Origin: Dehalococcoidia bacterium
Lineage (GTDB): Bacteria > Chloroflexota > Dehalococcoidia > Dehalococcoidales > G020351185
DNA: 7,959 bases
Direction of reading: 5' to 3'
NCBI GenBank assembly: GCA_030635945.1
Contig: DAOVXW010000022.1
Span: forward strand, 1 to 7,959
This document shows, one piece after another, positions 1 through 5,443 of the stretch; the first letter of the stretch is position 1, and each line of letters opens with the position of its first letter. Under the pieces are notes generated by a model. The model was not told the origin of the DNA. It saw only the letters and a list, made by a program, of their open reading frames with translations, and searched no databases. The position numbers and the translations under genes are program-made.

Positions 1-625
1 AGTCCAGCAGGCTGAACGGATGAGCCCCGCCCCACCAGCCGCGGGTATTTGTCGGGAATCTGCCATGCGCTGTCCACAGATAGCCATGATATTGCTCAAG
101 GTTGAAGAATTCGGCTATCTCCTCGGGATAACCCACGCCTTTGAACACGGCCATATCCTTGCCGCTGGAAAAGACGAAGGCGCCATCAATAGCTGTATTT
201 ATTTCCATAACACGGCTCATAAAATAATCTTCTTCGGCAAGTTTCTCGGGAAGGGGCTGGTTGACGGCAACGAAGTAGCGCCATACAAGGGGCGGGTTTT
301 TAATGGCGGCTACCGGTTGCGTCGGTACCTCTTCGGAATGGATTATGGTGAACTTTTCTTTCAGATAATCTTCGGTTTGCTCCTTTGCCTGCCGGCTGAG
401 ATACATTATATGGAACGCATGGTAATCGGCATACTCCGGGTACAGGCCATAAACGGCGAAACCTCCACCCAGTCCATTACCCCGGTCATGCATATTGGCA
501 ATAGCCCGTATGATGCCTTCGCCAGAGAACCTCTTGCCTGATGTATCCATCACACCGAAGATAGAGCAGGCGTCGATTACCTTGCCATCACTATACGGGT
601 TTTGTATCCGTTCCAGTTCTTTCAT
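1..625 (-). CDS. Class II glutamine amidotransferase, split (archaeal-type) glutamate synthase amidotransferase subunit, 3' truncated by window edge
   Basis: I translated this minus-strand frame by hand; it stays open for 208 codons to the left edge. It starts at ATG 623-625 behind an AGAGGTG ribosome site 7 nt upstream. Class II amidotransferases (Ntn hydrolases) hydrolyse glutamine and pass on ammonia; in archaeal-type glutamate synthase this domain is a separate subunit. Support: Cys20 in DACSIFGVMD (usual CGIFG), a long NMHDRGNGLGGGFAVYG stretch (about residues 44-60), and HGRFPTNTRGWWGGAHPFS at 187-205, matching the family's substrate-binding HxRxPT region. The nucleophile is preceded by 19 residues, so a propeptide would have to be removed. 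It lies 16 bp after the FAD oxidoreductase gene, which fits an electron donor for glutamate synthesis. The synthase FMN and GXGXG parts would be expected beyond the left edge; that is inference. Family assignment is fairly sure, the precise pathway less so. Confidence 0.8.
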   Translation of the reverse strand, partial: MKELERIQNPYSDGKVIDACSIFGVMDTSGKRFSGEGIIRAIANMHDRGNGLGGGFAVYGLYPEYADYHAFHIMYLSRQAKEQTEDYLKEKFTIIHSEEVPTQPVAAIKNPPLVWRYFVAVNQPLPEKLAEEDYFMSRVMEINTAIDGAFVFSSGKDMAVFKGVGYPEEIAEFFNLEQYHGYLWTAHGRFPTNTRGWWGGAHPFSLLD

Positions 626-641
626 AATTGCACCTCTGCGG

Positions 642-1919
642 TTAGTTCGCCGGCAGCGCCAGCTGTGGCCGCCATAGTTCTTCGGGCAGGCAGGTAAGAC
701 CGAAATCATCTGTTGTCAGCAGTTCACAGAACTGGCTGACATCTAACCTTTCTTTGATCAAATTAAAGATTATGCCCGATTTCTCAATATCACCGGCAAA
801 GACCATGCCGACGACGCAGTTATCTTTGATTACCACCTTGCGGTAAATATCGCAGTTTCGATGGCTGAATACCCGGTAGCTGTCGTCCGGCGGAACCGTT
901 ATGCCGGCGGAGGCGATATCCACTCCGAAGTACTTCATCGTATTCATTACGGTGCTGCCCTGGTATATGGTGGGTACACCGGCCATATTGAAGCCGGCAA
1001 CCCTGCCTCCCAGGTAGGCACTGGGCCAGATAGGGTTCAACCGGTTTTCGCCGTAGACGAAATCATATGTTTCGGCGACATCACCACAGGCATAAATATC
1101 CGGTTGCGATGTAGCCATAGAGCTATCAACAGATATACCGCGGTTCACCTCTATGCCACCACTGGCGGCAAGTTCGGTTCGCGGGGTAACGCCGATAGCC
1201 ACTATTACCAGGCGGCAGGGGATTACCCGCTCATCGTCCAGCGTAACGCTGCTTATCTTTTCCGGATTAGCTTTATCACTGTTAATCTCGGTTACGGTGC
1301 TGCCGGCTATAATTTCAACCCCGGCTTGTTTCATGGCTGCCGCCTCCATCGCCGATGTTTCTTCATCCAGGATTGTATTTAATATCCGCTCTTTCATTTC
1401 GACAACCGTTACCCTGACGCCGCGTTTTACAAGTGCCTCGGTGGCGCTGACACCGATTAAACCACCCCCGATAACCACCGCTTCCCCTATGTCGCCTAAA
1501 TACTTATCTATTTGTATAGCGTCATCAAGATTGGTGAAGCTGAACACCCCTTTTTTGTTTATGCCTTTTATAGGCGGCATAATGGGTAAGCCGCCGGTGG
1601 CAAGCAGTAATTTCTGCCAGCTAATCTCTGTGTTGTCATCCAGTCTTATAATATGGGCTTTTGCATCGAGTCCTTCCGCTTTTCTACCGGGGATAAAATG
1701 AATATCGTTCGTTTCGTAAAAATCGGCCGGGCGGAACAGTATGTCTTCCAGTGGACATCCACAGGCGAGGTGTTCTGATATGCGTACACGGGAATAGGCC
1801 GGGTATGGCTCGGCGGAAACAATGCCTACTGCGCCATCATCATCAACCTGACGGATAGCCTCGGCGGCACCGATGCCGCCGGCGGAGTTACCGATTATAA
1901 GATATTTTACCTCTTCCAT
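642..1919 (-). CDS. NAD(P)/FAD-dependent oxidoreductase (pyridine nucleotide-disulphide class I fold, NirB/rubredoxin-reductase-like)
   Basis: A 425-residue flavoprotein expected to move electrons between NAD(P)H and a ferredoxin or similar partner in the cytoplasm. The N-terminal FAD Rossmann motif is GNSAGGIGAAE (residues 10-20), followed by ATGG at 107-110. A second Rossmann motif, VVIGGGLIGVSATEAL (148-163), binds the nicotinamide nucleotide; an acidic residue at the end of its second strand (VVE, Glu174) suggests NADH over NADPH. The second FAD motif ACGDVAE is at 277-283. No CxxxxC redox-active disulphide is seen near the N-terminus, which argues against thioredoxin or lipoamide reductase. 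I chose ATG 1917-1919 because the AGGA element lies about 8 nt before it; an in-frame ATG three codons upstream (1926-1928) has that element directly against it. It sits 19 bp after hisH and 16 bp before the amidotransferase, so co-transcription is likely. The physiological substrate cannot be told from sequence. Confidence 0.88.
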   Translation of the reverse strand: MEEVKYLIIGNSAGGIGAAEAIRQVDDDGAVGIVSAEPYPAYSRVRISEHLACGCPLEDILFRPADFYETNDIHFIPGRKAEGLDAKAHIIRLDDNTEISWQKLLLATGGLPIMPPIKGINKKGVFSFTNLDDAIQIDKYLGDIGEAVVIGGGLIGVSATEALVKRGVRVTVVEMKERILNTILDEETSAMEAAAMKQAGVEIIAGSTVTEINSDKANPEKISSVTLDDERVIPCRLVIVAIGVTPRTELAASGGIEVNRGISVDSSMATSQPDIYACGDVAETYDFVYGENRLNPIWPSAYLGGRVAGFNMAGVPTIYQGSTVMNTMKYFGVDIASAGITVPPDDSYRVFSHRNCDIYRKVVIKDNCVVGMVFAGDIEKSGIIFNLIKERLDVSQFCELLTTDDFGLTCLPEELWRPQLALPAN

Positions 1920-1938
1920 TAATGTCATCCTGTAATTT

Positions 1939-2547
1939 CTATACTGAAGCCAGCTTCAGGAAGTTATCATACATTTTTAATCCCGGTTCGCCGCTCTTTT
2001 CCGGGTGAAACTGGGTGGCTACAAAGTTATCCCGGGCAACAACGCTGCAAAAGGGAATATTATATTCGGTTTCGCCGGCAACCAGCGATTTGTCATCCGG
2101 CTCAATATAATAGCTGTGCACAAAGTAGAAATTCATCTCATCCGGTATACCTTCAAAGACAGGGTGTCGGAATTTATATTTCACCTGGTTCCACCCCATA
2201 TGAGGAATCTTTAATCCGGAGGGCAGTTTTTTAACCCGTCCGGGAATAATGCCCAGGCATTCATGGCCACCACCCTCATCGGTGCCGCTAAACAGCACCT
2301 GCAGCCCTATACAGACACCCAGAAAGGGGCGCCCGCTGGCTATATAGCTGCTGATCGGTTCAGCCAGCCCCAGCTTTTTAAGGCTGTTTACAGTGCTGCC
2401 GGCAGCGCCTACTCCGGGCAGAATAACCGCTTTAGCCTTCATCACCTCAGCCGGGTTGCTGGTTATATTTGGCTGGTAACCCAGCTTCATAACGGCATTT
2501 ACCACGCTGCGCAGGTTACCGGCACCATAATCAATAATGGCAATCAT
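1939..2547 (-). CDS. hisH: Imidazole glycerol phosphate synthase subunit HisH (class I glutamine amidotransferase)
   Basis: 202 residues, the usual HisH length. HisH releases ammonia from glutamine and feeds it through HisF to PRFAR, giving imidazole glycerol phosphate and AICAR in histidine synthesis. The N-terminus IAIIDYGAGNLRSV and the oxyanion-strand PGVGAAG (44-50) are typical. The class I triad is visible: Cys79 in GVCIGLQ, His181 and Glu183 in QFHPEKSG. HMGWNQV (116-122) and YFVHSYY (141-147) are characteristic HisH segments contacting the HisF side. ATG 2545-2547 follows an AAAGGAAGTG ribosome site 6 nt upstream. No hisF, hisA or other his gene is in the window; instead it sits between a ferredoxin/Ig-like pair and a flavoprotein/amidotransferase pair. 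It may be the cell's only hisH displaced from the his operon, or a paralogue serving another synthase. Family call is firm, cellular role less so. Confidence 0.93.
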   Translation of the reverse strand: MIAIIDYGAGNLRSVVNAVMKLGYQPNITSNPAEVMKAKAVILPGVGAAGSTVNSLKKLGLAEPISSYIASGRPFLGVCIGLQVLFSGTDEGGGHECLGIIPGRVKKLPSGLKIPHMGWNQVKYKFRHPVFEGIPDEMNFYFVHSYYIEPDDKSLVAGETEYNIPFCSVVARDNFVATQFHPEKSGEPGLKMYDNFLKLASV

Positions 2548-2576
2548 TCGGGCACTTCCTTTAATACTTATATAAA

Positions 2577-2669
2577 TTAATTCTCAACAGTAATTTCTAC
2601 GATATTCTGGCGGGCTATCGCCTTTTCCCCGCCATTGCTTTTAACGAAGACATGCATCAAACCCAGCAT
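2577..2669 (-). other. In-frame continuation of the Ig-like gene past its TAA stop (30-codon remnant or restart ORF)
   Basis: Directly after TAA 2673-2675 the same frame continues Glu, then ATG (2667-2669) and 29 more codons ending at TAA 2577-2579. The encoded tail finishes in QNIVEITVEN, the alternating hydrophobic last strand expected of an Ig-like/Fn3-like sandwich whose earlier strands lie before the stop. Reading through restores a 122-residue product and shortens the gap to hisH from 125 bp to 29 bp, in line with other gaps in this operon. Whether the fragment is translated by restart at the ATG one codon after the stop is unknown; only a weak ribosome-site-like GGGCAGTAAG precedes it. 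Confidence 0.55.
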
Positions 2670-2672
2670 TTC

Positions 2673-2945
2673 TTACTGCCCGTTTTGCAAGTCAGTCGTA
2701 TCCCACCTCACCGGGAAGTTTGCATGTATATCGTCGGACTCCCCGGCTTTAATCCAGGTATCGCTGTCCTTTTTACGATAATACCAGGGATTACTTATCC
2801 TCAATATAGGTCTCGTGAGGTTAGTTTCCTCAAGTTCTTTATCAAGCAGGTCCTGGTTGTATTCCTCCCGTAACATAACGTTACCGGAATACTTCTTCAC
2901 CACCTCCGAAGGAATGATATAGTGTGGCCCCCAATTATAAGACAT
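2673..2945 (-). CDS. Small cytoplasmic Ig-like (beta-sandwich) domain protein, apparently truncated by an in-frame TAA
   Basis: A 90-residue product of unknown function. It has no signal peptide or membrane segment, so it is probably cytoplasmic. Residues from about 45 on resemble an Ig/Fn3-type sandwich: RPILRISNPWYYRKK, then FPVRWDTTDLQNGQ, which ends exactly where such domains normally continue G-x-Y-x-L. Here the expected Tyr codon is TAA (2673-2675), and the rest of the domain is in the same frame downstream. The gene therefore looks like a 122-codon gene with a single nonsense change. Its start is well supported: a near-perfect AAAGGAGGTG ribosome site (2950-2959) and a TAATG overlap with the ferredoxin stop, indicating translational coupling. 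A Trp/Tyr-rich N-terminal part (MSYNWGPHYIIPSE) is not recognised. Sequencing error, a recent mutation, or genuine truncation are all possible. Confidence 0.6.
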   Translation of the reverse strand: MSYNWGPHYIIPSEVVKKYSGNVMLREEYNQDLLDKELEETNLTRPILRISNPWYYRKKDSDTWIKAGESDDIHANFPVRWDTTDLQNGQ

Positions 2946-3448
2946 TATACACCTCCTTTGATCTTTTCTGCCTGGTTATGATTATCACACAACCTGTCCG
3001 AATCATTTTCCGGTGAATCAATATATACAAGTGCTTCATTGGGGCAGTTAGTGACACATGCCGGCATTGCCTCTCCGATACATAGATCGCATTTGAAAAT
3101 CCTTTTTTGTTCCTTATCCTGCTTTATGGCGCCGAATGGACAAGCCAGGATACAGCTCCAGCAGCCGATGCACTTCACCGGATTGTAACTGACCATATCG
3201 CTTTCGGCATTACGGCTGAGGGCTCCACCAAGGCAGGCATACAGGCACAGGGGCTCCTCGCAATGCTGGCAGCGCACCGAAAGCGCCAGGTTACCCTTCT
3301 CCTCAACACGCACTGCCGCTAAAGGATGGGGAAACTCTTTCTTAAAAGCCTTTAACAGATTCCCTGATTCAGAGTGTTGCAGGCGGCAATAGACCTCGCA
3401 TAAGTGGCAGCCGATACAGAACTCATCTCTGCTATAAATCTTTTTCAT
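2945..3448 (-). CDS. 4Fe-4S ferredoxin with four cluster motifs (HycB/DmsB-type electron-transfer subunit)
   Basis: 167 residues; a soluble electron carrier of the polyferredoxin type that serves as the small subunit of many redox enzymes. Sixteen cysteines form four groups: C11-x2-C14-x2-C17-x3-C21, C60-x2-C63-x4-C68-x3-C72, C93-x2-C96-x2-C99-x3-C103 and C120-x2-C123-x7-C131-x3-C135. This is the DmsB/HycB arrangement for four [4Fe-4S] clusters, and the CPFGA (103-107) and CPNEA (135-139) turns fit. No Tat or Sec signal is present, so the partner is cytoplasmic. I start it at ATG 3446-3448, just before the conserved MKKIYSRDEFCIGC opening, with GAG about 8 nt upstream. A 47-codon upstream extension from TTG 3589 runs through the promoter and is rejected. 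First gene of the operon leading to the Ig-like protein, HisH, flavoprotein and amidotransferase, so electron supply to a glutamate synthase-like complex is a reasonable inference. Confidence 0.9.
   Translation of the reverse strand: MKKIYSRDEFCIGCHLCEVYCRLQHSESGNLLKAFKKEFPHPLAAVRVEEKGNLALSVRCQHCEEPLCLYACLGGALSRNAESDMVSYNPVKCIGCWSCILACPFGAIKQDKEQKRIFKCDLCIGEAMPACVTNCPNEALVYIDSPENDSDRLCDNHNQAEKIKGGV
2950..2959 (-). promoter_or_regulatory. Strong ribosome binding site of the Ig-like gene inside the ferredoxin 3' end
   Basis: On the minus strand AAAGGAGGTG lies 4 nt before the ATG and is nearly full-length complementary to the 16S anti-Shine-Dalgarno sequence. It is embedded in the last codons of the ferredoxin gene (KGG V). 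The ferredoxin TAA and the next ATG share one base (TAATG), so the same ribosome could terminate and restart. Confidence 0.75.
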
Positions 3449-3472
3449 AAAATACTCTAAACTTTCTAAACG

Positions 3473-3501
3473 ATACGGAAGTAGGAAACCTATTTCCGTA
3501 T
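3473..3501. promoter_or_regulatory. 29-bp imperfect dyad overlapping -10/+1 of the ferredoxin operon (operator or 5'-UTR hairpin candidate)
   Basis: Outer arms ATACGGAA (3473-3480) and TTCCGTAT (3494-3501) are perfect 8-bp inverted repeats. Inside, after one mismatched pair, TAGG and CCTA (3482-3485 and 3489-3492) pair around a 3-nt centre. The element overlaps the last two bases of the -10 box and the expected transcription start near 3493. In DNA this is where a dimeric repressor would bind; in RNA most of it could form a hairpin only if transcription starts at its right edge. I do not recognise the motif as a known regulator site. Confidence 0.5.
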
Positions 3502-3528
3502 TAGAACACCTTTCCCCCTTTTTGTCAA
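3500..3528 (-). promoter_or_regulatory. Sigma-70-type promoter of the ferredoxin-hisH-flavoprotein-amidotransferase operon
   Basis: Minus strand: perfect -35 TTGACA (3528-3523), a 17-bp spacer, and -10 TCTAAT (3505-3500, 5 of 6 consensus bases). Predicted start is near 3493, about 45 nt before the ferredoxin ATG. The spacer is unusually purine-rich (AAAAGGGGGAAAGG). Consensus quality and position make it the best promoter in the window. Confidence 0.78.
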
Positions 3529-3665
3529 GTTTTTTAAACTCAAATTTATGGCTTTTCATATAAAACAGCTGTAGTTTAAGGATAAACAAAGGTGCATACT
3601 CAATGACGGGCGCTTTTTAATCAACAATAAGTCTCCCGCCCGGAGTTTTATAATGGAGATATTAT

Positions 3666-4688
3666 CTACTTGCAGAAGGGGCAGATGGGGTAGATACAGT
3701 CAGCACAGTCGAGGCAAAGGCCGCCGTGGCCCATATCGATAATATCCTGCCTTGATATTTCTTCACCGGCCAGAACCCGGGGCAGGATGACATCGATAAT
3801 AGTAGTATCGTTAAAGATTACCGCCGCCGGAGCGCCAAGGATGGGGATATCGCCGAGCATGGCAAGCAGGAACATAGCGCCTGGCATAACCGGCGCCCCG
3901 TAGGAAATTATCTTTGCCCCGCTCTTTTTCACGCCCTCAACGGTTACATCGTCCGGGTCTACGGATAGCCCGCTGCAGACGAATATAACCTCGGAACCCT
4001 TGTCCCTCATCTCCAGAATGGCACTGGCAATAATATCCTCGTCGTCGGGGACGATGGTGTGATGGTTTATTACCGAGCCCAGCGGCTCTACCTTGTTTTT
4101 AAGATAATCACCGAATTTGTCCTTTATTCTACCCTTGTAAATTTCATTACCGGTGATGACTATACCCACCTTCTTCTCTTTGAAAGGGATAATCTGGAAT
4201 ACCTTGCCTTTGTTCCGGCACAGTTCCTCAATCTTTTTAAGCCTGTCTTCGGCTATATACAGAGGAATAATCTTGGTGCCGGCAACAATCGTCCCCGGCC
4301 GGCAATTCGTGTTTTCATGTAGCGTAGCAAGAGAAATATTAGGGATGGAGTTGATCTCCCCCAACAGGGATTTGTTTATCTTCAGCAATCCGGAGATACT
4401 GGATTTTATGTTAATCTTGCCTTCTCTTGGCTTTGATAGTTCAAACTCCGAGCCAGCTACCGCTTCGGCTATACGCAGGGCGGCTTCTTCTTCATGCACT
4501 TCCCCTTCTTCCTCCTCTATGATATAGATATGCTCCTTACCCATACTGAGCAATTCGGGGATATCTTCCCTTTTCAATGTGTGCCCCCGGCGGAAAGCGG
4601 CTCCTTTGAATTCGCCGGGAACAACCTTGGTTACGTCATGGCCAATGGTCATGCCGATAGCTTCTTCAAGTTTGACTTTCTTTAGCAT
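3666..4688 (-). CDS. Molybdopterin-binding protein, MoeA/MogA-like, with Cys-rich C-terminal tail
   Basis: 340 residues. A molybdenum-cofactor maturation protein of the MoeA-like type found near molybdenum hydroxylase genes. The N-terminal part (VKLEEAIGMTIGHDVTKVVPGEFKGAAF, given here in pieces: residues 5-20 and 21-32) resembles a MoeA entry segment. From about 172 the MoCF_biosynth fold appears: VGIVITGNEI (174-183), CSGLSVDPDDVT (238-249, counterpart of TGGxSxGxxD), and GAPVMPGAMFLLA (265-277). It is shorter than true MoeA (about 400) and lacks its usual domain IV. The C-terminus carries C325-x2-C328-x2-C331-x4-C336-x2-C339, which could hold a metal or Fe-S cluster. ATG 4686-4688 has GGGGAGAT about 8 nt upstream; the gene follows mocA by 23 bp and is its likely operon partner. 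Exact biochemical step (metal insertion, sensing or cofactor storage) is unknown. Confidence 0.85.
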   Translation of the reverse strand: MLKKVKLEEAIGMTIGHDVTKVVPGEFKGAAFRRGHTLKREDIPELLSMGKEHIYIIEEEEGEVHEEEAALRIAEAVAGSEFELSKPREGKINIKSSISGLLKINKSLLGEINSIPNISLATLHENTNCRPGTIVAGTKIIPLYIAEDRLKKIEELCRNKGKVFQIIPFKEKKVGIVITGNEIYKGRIKDKFGDYLKNKVEPLGSVINHHTIVPDDEDIIASAILEMRDKGSEVIFVCSGLSVDPDDVTVEGVKKSGAKIISYGAPVMPGAMFLLAMLGDIPILGAPAAVIFNDTTIIDVILPRVLAGEEISRQDIIDMGHGGLCLDCADCIYPICPFCK

Positions 4689-4711
4689 CCGTTTATCTCC
4701 CCTCTTATCCT

Positions 4712-5311
4712 TTAATTCAAAGCCGATTTATAGTCATCCATTGTGTTAAGGTTTATATAGATACCTTCGCAATTTACGGCAACTTCAAGTATATCGCCAG
4801 GATGCCGCTTTAACAGCTCCCTGCCGCCGACATCGCCTTTAAGTTGCTTCAGTTCAGCTTTATAACTTATGTCGAAAATGATAGGGTTGCCCCTTCTTGA
4901 TTTATGCGTGGGTACGGCTATTCCGCTATCCGAGTCAAGTGATTCCCGAATCAATTTATTATAGGTTTCCCTGTCTATCAATGGCTGGTCGGACAGGGCA
5001 ACCATAATCCTCTGCGCTTGGCGGCCAACCTGCCCCAACCCGCTAATCAGGGAGGTGCTCATGCCCTGCCTGTAATCCGGATTGATAATAATCTTTACCG
5101 CTTTACCGGCTATTGCCTTTTTTGTCTCTGGGGCATTAGCCCCCAGCACCACGATAACCTCGTTCGCATCGGAACCAAGCAGATTATCAACGGTACTCCC
5201 CAGAACAGTGCTGCTACCAAACGACAGTAACAATTTGGGCTTACCCATACGTTTTGATTCACCGGCAGCCAGCAGAATCACCGATACAAAGGCGGTATTT
5301 TTTATCTTCAT
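4712..5311 (-). CDS. mocA: Molybdenum cofactor cytidylyltransferase MocA-like (NTP transferase)
   Basis: 199 residues, the usual length. MocA joins CMP from CTP to Mo-molybdopterin to form the MCD cofactor used by xanthine dehydrogenase-family hydroxylases. The nucleotide-binding signature LAAGESKRMGKPKLLL (14-29) has LAAG, typical of MocA, instead of the LAGG of MobA (GTP-using). NPDYRQGMSTSL (77-88), ALSDQPLI (105-112, metal-binding Asp), RRGNPIIF (139-146), GDVGGRELL (159-167) and NLNTMDDY (187-194) follow in the expected order. ATG 5309-5311 lacks a strong ribosome site. It is the first gene after a divergent promoter region and leads into the molybdopterin-binding gene. With XdhC and YqeC-like genes nearby, the client is probably a xanthine dehydrogenase-like enzyme, not in this window. 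MobA or another sugar-nucleotide transferase is a less likely alternative. Confidence 0.87.
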   Translation of the reverse strand: MKIKNTAFVSVILLAAGESKRMGKPKLLLSFGSSTVLGSTVDNLLGSDANEVIVVLGANAPETKKAIAGKAVKIIINPDYRQGMSTSLISGLGQVGRQAQRIMVALSDQPLIDRETYNKLIRESLDSDSGIAVPTHKSRRGNPIIFDISYKAELKQLKGDVGGRELLKRHPGDILEVAVNCEGIYINLNTMDDYKSALN

Positions 5312-5359
5312 TCTGTGTATATTTCAGACTGATTGCTGCAAACCCGGATGCAACGTTAA

Positions 5360-5389
5360 AGTATGACACGCAGGTTGTTGCCTCGTCAA
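5360..5389 (-). promoter_or_regulatory. mocA: Candidate promoter for mocA and the molybdopterin-binding gene
   Basis: Minus strand: -35 TTGACG (5389-5384, 5 of 6), 18-bp spacer, -10 CATACT (5365-5360, 4 of 6). It would start transcription near 5353, some 40 nt before the mocA ATG. It mirrors the cobJ promoter candidate on the other strand. Confidence 0.45.
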
Positions 5390-5400
5390 ATTATGCTTTC

Positions 5401-5430
5401 TTGACGCTGCTAACCCTGCCGAAGTATGCT
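5401..5430 (+). promoter_or_regulatory. cobJ: Candidate promoter for cobJ
   Basis: Plus strand: -35 TTGACG (5401-5406), 18-bp spacer, -10 TATGCT (5425-5430, 4 of 6). Expected start near 5437, only a few nucleotides before ATG 5444. If right, the first in-frame ATG at 5426 lies within the -10 box and cannot be the translation start. Confidence 0.42.
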
Positions 5431-5443
5431 ATGGCTGTATAAA

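Noticed and set aside
20..541. 173-codon plus-strand open frame
   Set aside because: It lies antisense to the amidotransferase, which has recognisable family motifs; the plus-strand product has none.
861..1701. Two overlapping plus-strand open frames of 173 and 182 codons
   Set aside because: Both are antisense to the FAD oxidoreductase with its clear Rossmann motifs; low-complexity products without family features.
2673..2675. Recoding of TAA as a sense codon in the Ig-like gene
   Set aside because: TAA is used as the ordinary stop of several genes here (ferredoxin, xdhC, yqeC), so a genome-wide reassignment is excluded; local read-through has no supporting signal.
3449..3589. 47-codon N-terminal extension of the ferredoxin from a TTG
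   Set aside because: It would translate through the -35, -10 and dyad; the Cys motifs begin right after ATG 3446-3448.
3607..3645. Terminator-like repeats after the molybdopterin-binding gene (CGGGCG/CGCCCG 24 bp apart; CTCC/GGAG around a 5-nt loop)
   Set aside because: Stems are short and, in the minus direction needed, no run of T follows; the T-run is on the plus side where no gene ends.
5312..5443. Cobalamin or molybdenum-cofactor riboswitch before cobJ or mocA
   Set aside because: The gap is only 132 bp, contains no B12-box-like element, and is accounted for by two promoter-like elements; no conserved multi-stem RNA seen.
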